DNA from: Leptoclinus maculatus
Lineage: Eukaryota; Chordata; Actinopteri; Perciformes; Stichaeidae
Direction: 5' to 3'
Assembly: GCA_032191485.1 (NCBI GenBank)
Contig: JAVDOI010000003.1
Location: 372,001 to 436,000, forward strand
Length of the DNA: 64,000 nt
Part shown: piece by piece, positions 60,150 to 64,000 of the stretch
How positions within the stretch are numbered: the stretch's first letter is position 1
Layout of the letters: each line of letters starts with the position of its first letter
The notes under the pieces: model-generated
The model's database searches: none
What the model was told of the DNA's origin: nothing
Seen by the model: only the letters and a program-made list of their open reading frames with translations
Program-made: the position numbers and the translations under genes

Positions 60150-60635
60150 GAACCATTTAAGGTCAATCCCTAACATAAACCTTCGAGTTAAATGCTTAGG
60201 CTCCACCATTTGAGGTCAATGCCTAACCTCAACTATTCGAGGTAAATGGACTGTACTTGTATAGAGCTTATCTAGTCTCTCGACCACTACATGTCATCAT
60301 TCACCCATTCACATCCATTCATACACTGATGGAAGGGGCTACCATGCAAGGTGCCACCTGCCCATCAGGATCATCTAACATTTATACCCATCCATACACC
60401 GCTGGCACAGCTACGGGAGCTACTTGGGGTTAAGTGTCTTGCCTAAGGGCACATCGACATGGGCTAGTGGAACCGGGGACCGAACCGCCACTGAACAATC
60501 GCTCAGCATCAATGGTCAAGGTCAATGTCTAATCTTAACCATTCGAGAATAATGCCTGACCTCAACCATTTAATGTCTATACCCAACGTTAACCATTCGA
60601 AGCCAATGCCTGATCTTTACCATCTTGTGAGAGGT
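60150..60635. repeat. 27-bp minisatellite interrupted by a dispersed repeat
   Basis: Degenerate units of AACCATTYGAGGTCAATGCC followed by TAACCTC are recognisable before 60240 (about four) and after 60510 (about four). Between them sits the dispersed repeat at 60240-60510. Confidence 0.75.
60240..60510 (+). repeat. High-copy dispersed repeat (ATGGACTGTACTTGTATAG class), uninterrupted copy
   Basis: TAAATGGACTGTACTTGTAT, CATTCACCCATTCACATCC, GGTGCCACCTGCCCATCAGG and GTGTCTTGCCTAAGGGCAC are hallmarks of a common teleost repeat. It provides the empty site for TTAA copy 2: GGGGTTAAGTGTCTTGCC at 60426-60443. Confidence 0.8.
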
Positions 60636-63600
60636 TTGTCTTATAAATATAGGTCTATTCAGAGAAATAGGTCTGTTGTCCTTTAAGCTGCTGACAAAGT
60701 GAGACATCCCGTTTCCTTAAAGAGCGTATCACTAGGGGCTCCATCAAGATTAATGATGTAACCAGTCCTGTTGCAAGACATTTTAATGATGAGCAACACC
60801 ACATTTCATTTTTATTATTATTGGCATAGAGGTGATAAAGTCCAGCCAAAGAGGTAATGTCAAATTTATCAGGAAAAAGAGAGAAGCATTTTGAAATTTT
60901 AATTTCAAGTTTATGTCCAGGGGGCATGAAGGAGGACTTCTCAATTAATGAGTTGTCATAGTGTTTCTTTAATATATTTCACTGGTGTGGTTTAGTAATG
61001 GTTCTCTTATATTTTATCATGTATATTTTTGATGATGTATTTAGTTGTCCCCCTTCTCTTTCAGCACTTTATTAATACGTTTTAAAGTATAAGTATTTTT
61101 ATCCTCTTCCCTTTTCCATGCACCTTGGAGGCAGGTGAAGTTGTGCCAGAAACCCCCACTCTGGTTTGGTGGTAATTTGGTGCCGACATTACCAACAATG
61201 TTGGGCTGTATATAAGTGGTATTGTGACCGGACTTGAGTACTACAACTTAAATCCGGTCACAATACCACTTATATAACCGAACACAATTTGGGCTGCCAT
61301 GGCAAAAACAGAAAAAGTAGTAGTTACTGTATGTTCTATGAGTGACGGAATTTAAGAAGAGAAAGAGGGAGTGAAGCACCTGGACACGTGATGTGACCAG
61401 ATTATCATAGTTTATAAATATACAATATGACGATACAGACTTTTCATACGGACGTACTGTTTATACTACTGTTCACTGTAATGGGCCTTAAAACCAAAAT
61501 TTCGTACATTGATTAGTCTGATGTCAGATAGATTATTTCTGTCCATCCTAATTCCTTAACCTTTATTACTACATTAGCATTGGAAAGACTATTGGTCTCA
61601 AATGCCACCTGGAACTGGTTGATTAAGTTGGTCTGGACTACAACCCTACCTCAATGCAACTCGACCACTGGTTGGAGATTCATTATCGCTATTATTTATT
61701 GGATTGACATATTACCGCTTCATTTACCATTCTGTGGGCAGACCATCCATGGCAGACTACAGACTCACTGCATTGCTAATGTTGGGAATGACACTATGTT
61801 TTTTGTTAACTTTGTGTCCAGTCATTGCAACCCGTTCTCATTCCCAAACTCGACACACACGGCCGCTGTCATGGCTTTACACATTTTGTGTTGTTGGAGT
61901 ATAGTCAATATTGTGACATGCTTATTATAATTCTTTGAAATTATACTTTCAGTTAGTAACAGTGTTCGGCTAGTGGTTAGATAAGTGTATAGTGAGTGAA
62001 AGCCTGTGCCTCAGAACTCTGTACCTGCTCAGAAAACCTCCTTTCTAACAACATGTACAAACTCTAGGCCCAAAACATTTATGCTCTGTGGTTAAATCTG
62101 CCCATTGTAAGACTTAACTTGTGCCCCATGCAATGACTATTACTACTAAAAACATGAAATAAAAAGTGATTCGTATTCAAAAGAATGTTTTTTTTCTGAG
62201 TCTGCAGACCCTGCTGCCCAGGAAGTTCTTAAAAATAATTTATTGTTGGCCCACACTTTTTTTTTCCCCTGGCCCTGAGATTGACGACCGCATTACCCAC
62301 TCTACAGCACGGGGAAAAAAATACCCACACAACCTGCCGGCAGCTCCACACATACATTACAGCGCTCTGACTTCATTGCACATGCAGACTGTTATAAAGT
62401 GTGCCCGGTCTCTGGTAAAGACGGATTATTGTGTTGTTTACTGAGTAAAGCTAGCTGGTGCATTCCTGACTGCAGTCCACCGAAACTCACTGATTCTTCA
62501 AACTCTAAGAGAGCTCAAAGAGGAACCTTCCAAACAGGAAACACAACATTTATGGAATAACTGTATATGTTACGCTCTGAATGTTTTATGGATTACACAG
62601 ACATGACTCACATAAAACACACATCAAATGCTGCATCCGTCAAACACTGTATCCATAATCCTGGACGCTCTCCATACAGTTTGAGCTACTTCTCAAGGTC
62701 ATGTAGGCAGGAAGGTTTGGTTAATGGGAGAAGCCTTCTTACAATGACACCTATATATCATTCTGTTGGTGTACAGCAGTTTACTTACAGACAAACACAC
62801 ACCTCTTCTGTAGAGCCACAGACTCCCAGCTATCATTAAGAGGAGCACTTTCTTTCGGTGTTGGCGTATTTCCCCGCAGGTTTCCACTGTGCTCTCCAGA
62901 CTTTTACTGAACCTGGACACAAACCGACAGCCGCTTGTAACTTGGAATTTGTAGCTTCCAGGCCGGAGGCCAGTTCCCCAACCGCCTCCAGCCAAAACAT
63001 GAAACCCTAGCCTTCAGCTGAAGGCCATTACAAATGGAAAATTAGAGAAACTTGACAAAAGCAATGTCATAATTTAAGAGTTTTAGCTCATTCTGCCATG
63101 CTGGGAGTACTTATAATGACCCTGTTCCACTGGGACCTGTCAGGCACTTACTTACTGCTGAATCTGTTTCAGTCCATGTTCAGGCAGGTTTTCAAATGTG
63201 CATGACAGAGTTTCTTAAAATACCACAGTGCTCTTTATCGGGCCTGCAGAAGCAACAACACTTGAGCGTTGGTCTGATGAACCATCTTCTATACGCTTCA
63301 TTATTCTCTTATCAGTACTAGATGCTGGGGAAAATTAGCATTTGAGTTTCAAATTGTGTTGAGAGAAATTTTTTACGTTTTTGGAAAACTGTTACAAAAC
63401 CAGAGTACGTTTGGCAATCATTCCTATTAGTGATGATAACACTGCTAAGTTTAGTCACTGTGGCAACAAGGCTTAGAGGAAGTGTAACTGGTCAGGAGAC
63501 ATCAGACAGGTTAGAAACAAACCTCCAGGTTAGTCAAACTTAGTTGAAAGATAGACAAGTAGTTAAATTATTACCTAAACTCTGTTGAAAACATCCATCA

Positions 63601-63654
63601 CAGTGTACAGATCCACCTCCGGTTTCAGCCTTGACCTACTCTCTCCTATAGTTG
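60636..63654. other. Non-coding stretch
   Basis: No gene recognised. It contains a 24-bp perfect inverted repeat at 61209-61276 (listed separately). ORFs up to 116 codons lack family resemblance. Confidence 0.45.
61209..61276. repeat. 24-bp perfect inverted repeat with 20-nt spacer
   Basis: TATATAAGTGGTATTGTGAC plus CGGA (61209-61232) is exactly complementary to 61253-61276. A transcript in either direction would form a hairpin of about 68 nt. Confidence 0.85.
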
Positions 63655-64000
63655 AATGCAGGGGTGTTTCTAGGATTCAAAGGGGGGGCTTAGCCCCAAG
63701 GGGAGTGGCATGTTTTCGCAATTTTTTTTGGGGCCTGTGAAGGATTTCAGTATTACAAATAGTATTAGTATGATTATTAGCACCTCTAGTGGTGAATAGA
63801 AGTGTCACAATAATAAGAATGTCACAATATGTTAAAGGGTCACAAAATAGGTTAAAGAGTCACAATATATTTACTAATGGAATGTATTCTATGTTTACAG
63901 GAGGTTTACTGATAGAGGATATTATATGTTACAGTGTATTGACACATTGAATGTATTAAGCCATAAAAGCATAGTCACTGTAGGTATTAAACACTGTAGA
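63655..64000 (+). repeat. hAT-like end followed by a divergent retroviral LTR start
   Basis: CAGGGGTGTTTCTAGGATTC (63660) with GGGGGGGCTTAGCCCC resembles a degraded hAT-type terminus. From about 63760 the sequence (TTAGCACCTCTAGTGGTGAA, TTGAATGTATTAAGCCATAA, AGCATAGTCACTGTAGG) is a diverged relative of the LTR at 29264 and 52822, cut by the end of the window. Confidence 0.55.

Noticed and set aside
60240..60510. A tRNA-derived SINE or tRNA gene in the dispersed repeat
   Set aside because: I could not find convincing A and B boxes or a cloverleaf; it is listed only as a dispersed repeat.
61580..61930. 116-codon ORF near the right end as a possible small membrane protein gene
   Set aside because: Overlaps another frame of similar length, no signal peptide or family resemblance, and sits in AT-rich DNA with no splice or promoter context.

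Overview
The window looks like a repeat-choked intergenic region of a ray-finned (teleost) fish nuclear genome, with one confidently recognised host gene. The gene is flrt2 on the minus strand (coding 5132-7162, one intronless coding exon). The teleost assignment rests on that protein plus L2-type LINEs, Gypsy and endogenous-retrovirus remnants, hAT elements and several high-copy dispersed repeats known from percomorph fish. No tRNA, rRNA or CRISPR feature was found.

Layout. 0.5-3.2 kb: a foldback repeat carrying a nested TTAA-flanked element. 5.1-9.8 kb: flrt2, with its 3' side to the left; the coding exon is followed (upstream in transcription) by an intron and a GC/CpG-rich first exon with a consensus splice donor at 9300/9299. 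9.83-10.86 kb: a ~1 kb compound (TC)n/ACTCACTCAGCC array abutting that first exon. 10.9-12.6 kb: a hAT element with a perfect 8-bp target duplication, a BED-finger ORF and a 69-bp minisatellite. 15.3-19.0 kb: two near-identical TTAA elements in opposite orientation. 21.3-23.6 kb: an L2 LINE inside an older hAT-like repeat. 25.3-30.6 kb: nested LTR, DNA-transposon and endogenous-retrovirus remnants. 31.3-37.8 kb: a broken LINE carrying a tandem pair of TTAA elements, with two more TTAA copies beside it. 39.8-41.1, 44.0-45.3 and 50.3-51.7 kb: further TTAA elements. 45.4-49.5 kb: a solo LTR and hAT debris. 52.8-56.7 kb: a retroviral-type LTR and a Gypsy pol copy split by a solo LTR. 57.2-58.6 kb: another foldback element. 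58.8-64 kb: LTR fragments, a 27-bp minisatellite and unannotated DNA.

The most notable system is a family of short TTAA-flanked elements without a transposase. I count ten copies, about 12.4 kb or roughly 19% of the window. Most have clear TTAA on both sides, short inverted ends of the type AACCT/CCCTT/CCTTTT, and lengths of 1.0-1.37 kb. One copy sits in a dispersed repeat whose uninterrupted version is also in the window (at 60.2 kb), so the TTAA target can be read directly. Two copies are stacked head to tail sharing a TTAA. Five copies keep a splice-donor-like motif at the same internal place, suggesting that they are deletion derivatives retaining the promoter and first exon of an autonomous parent. 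PiggyBac or Kolobok ancestry is inferred from the TTAA target only.

All boundaries were read by eye. Percent identities were not computed and no database was searched.
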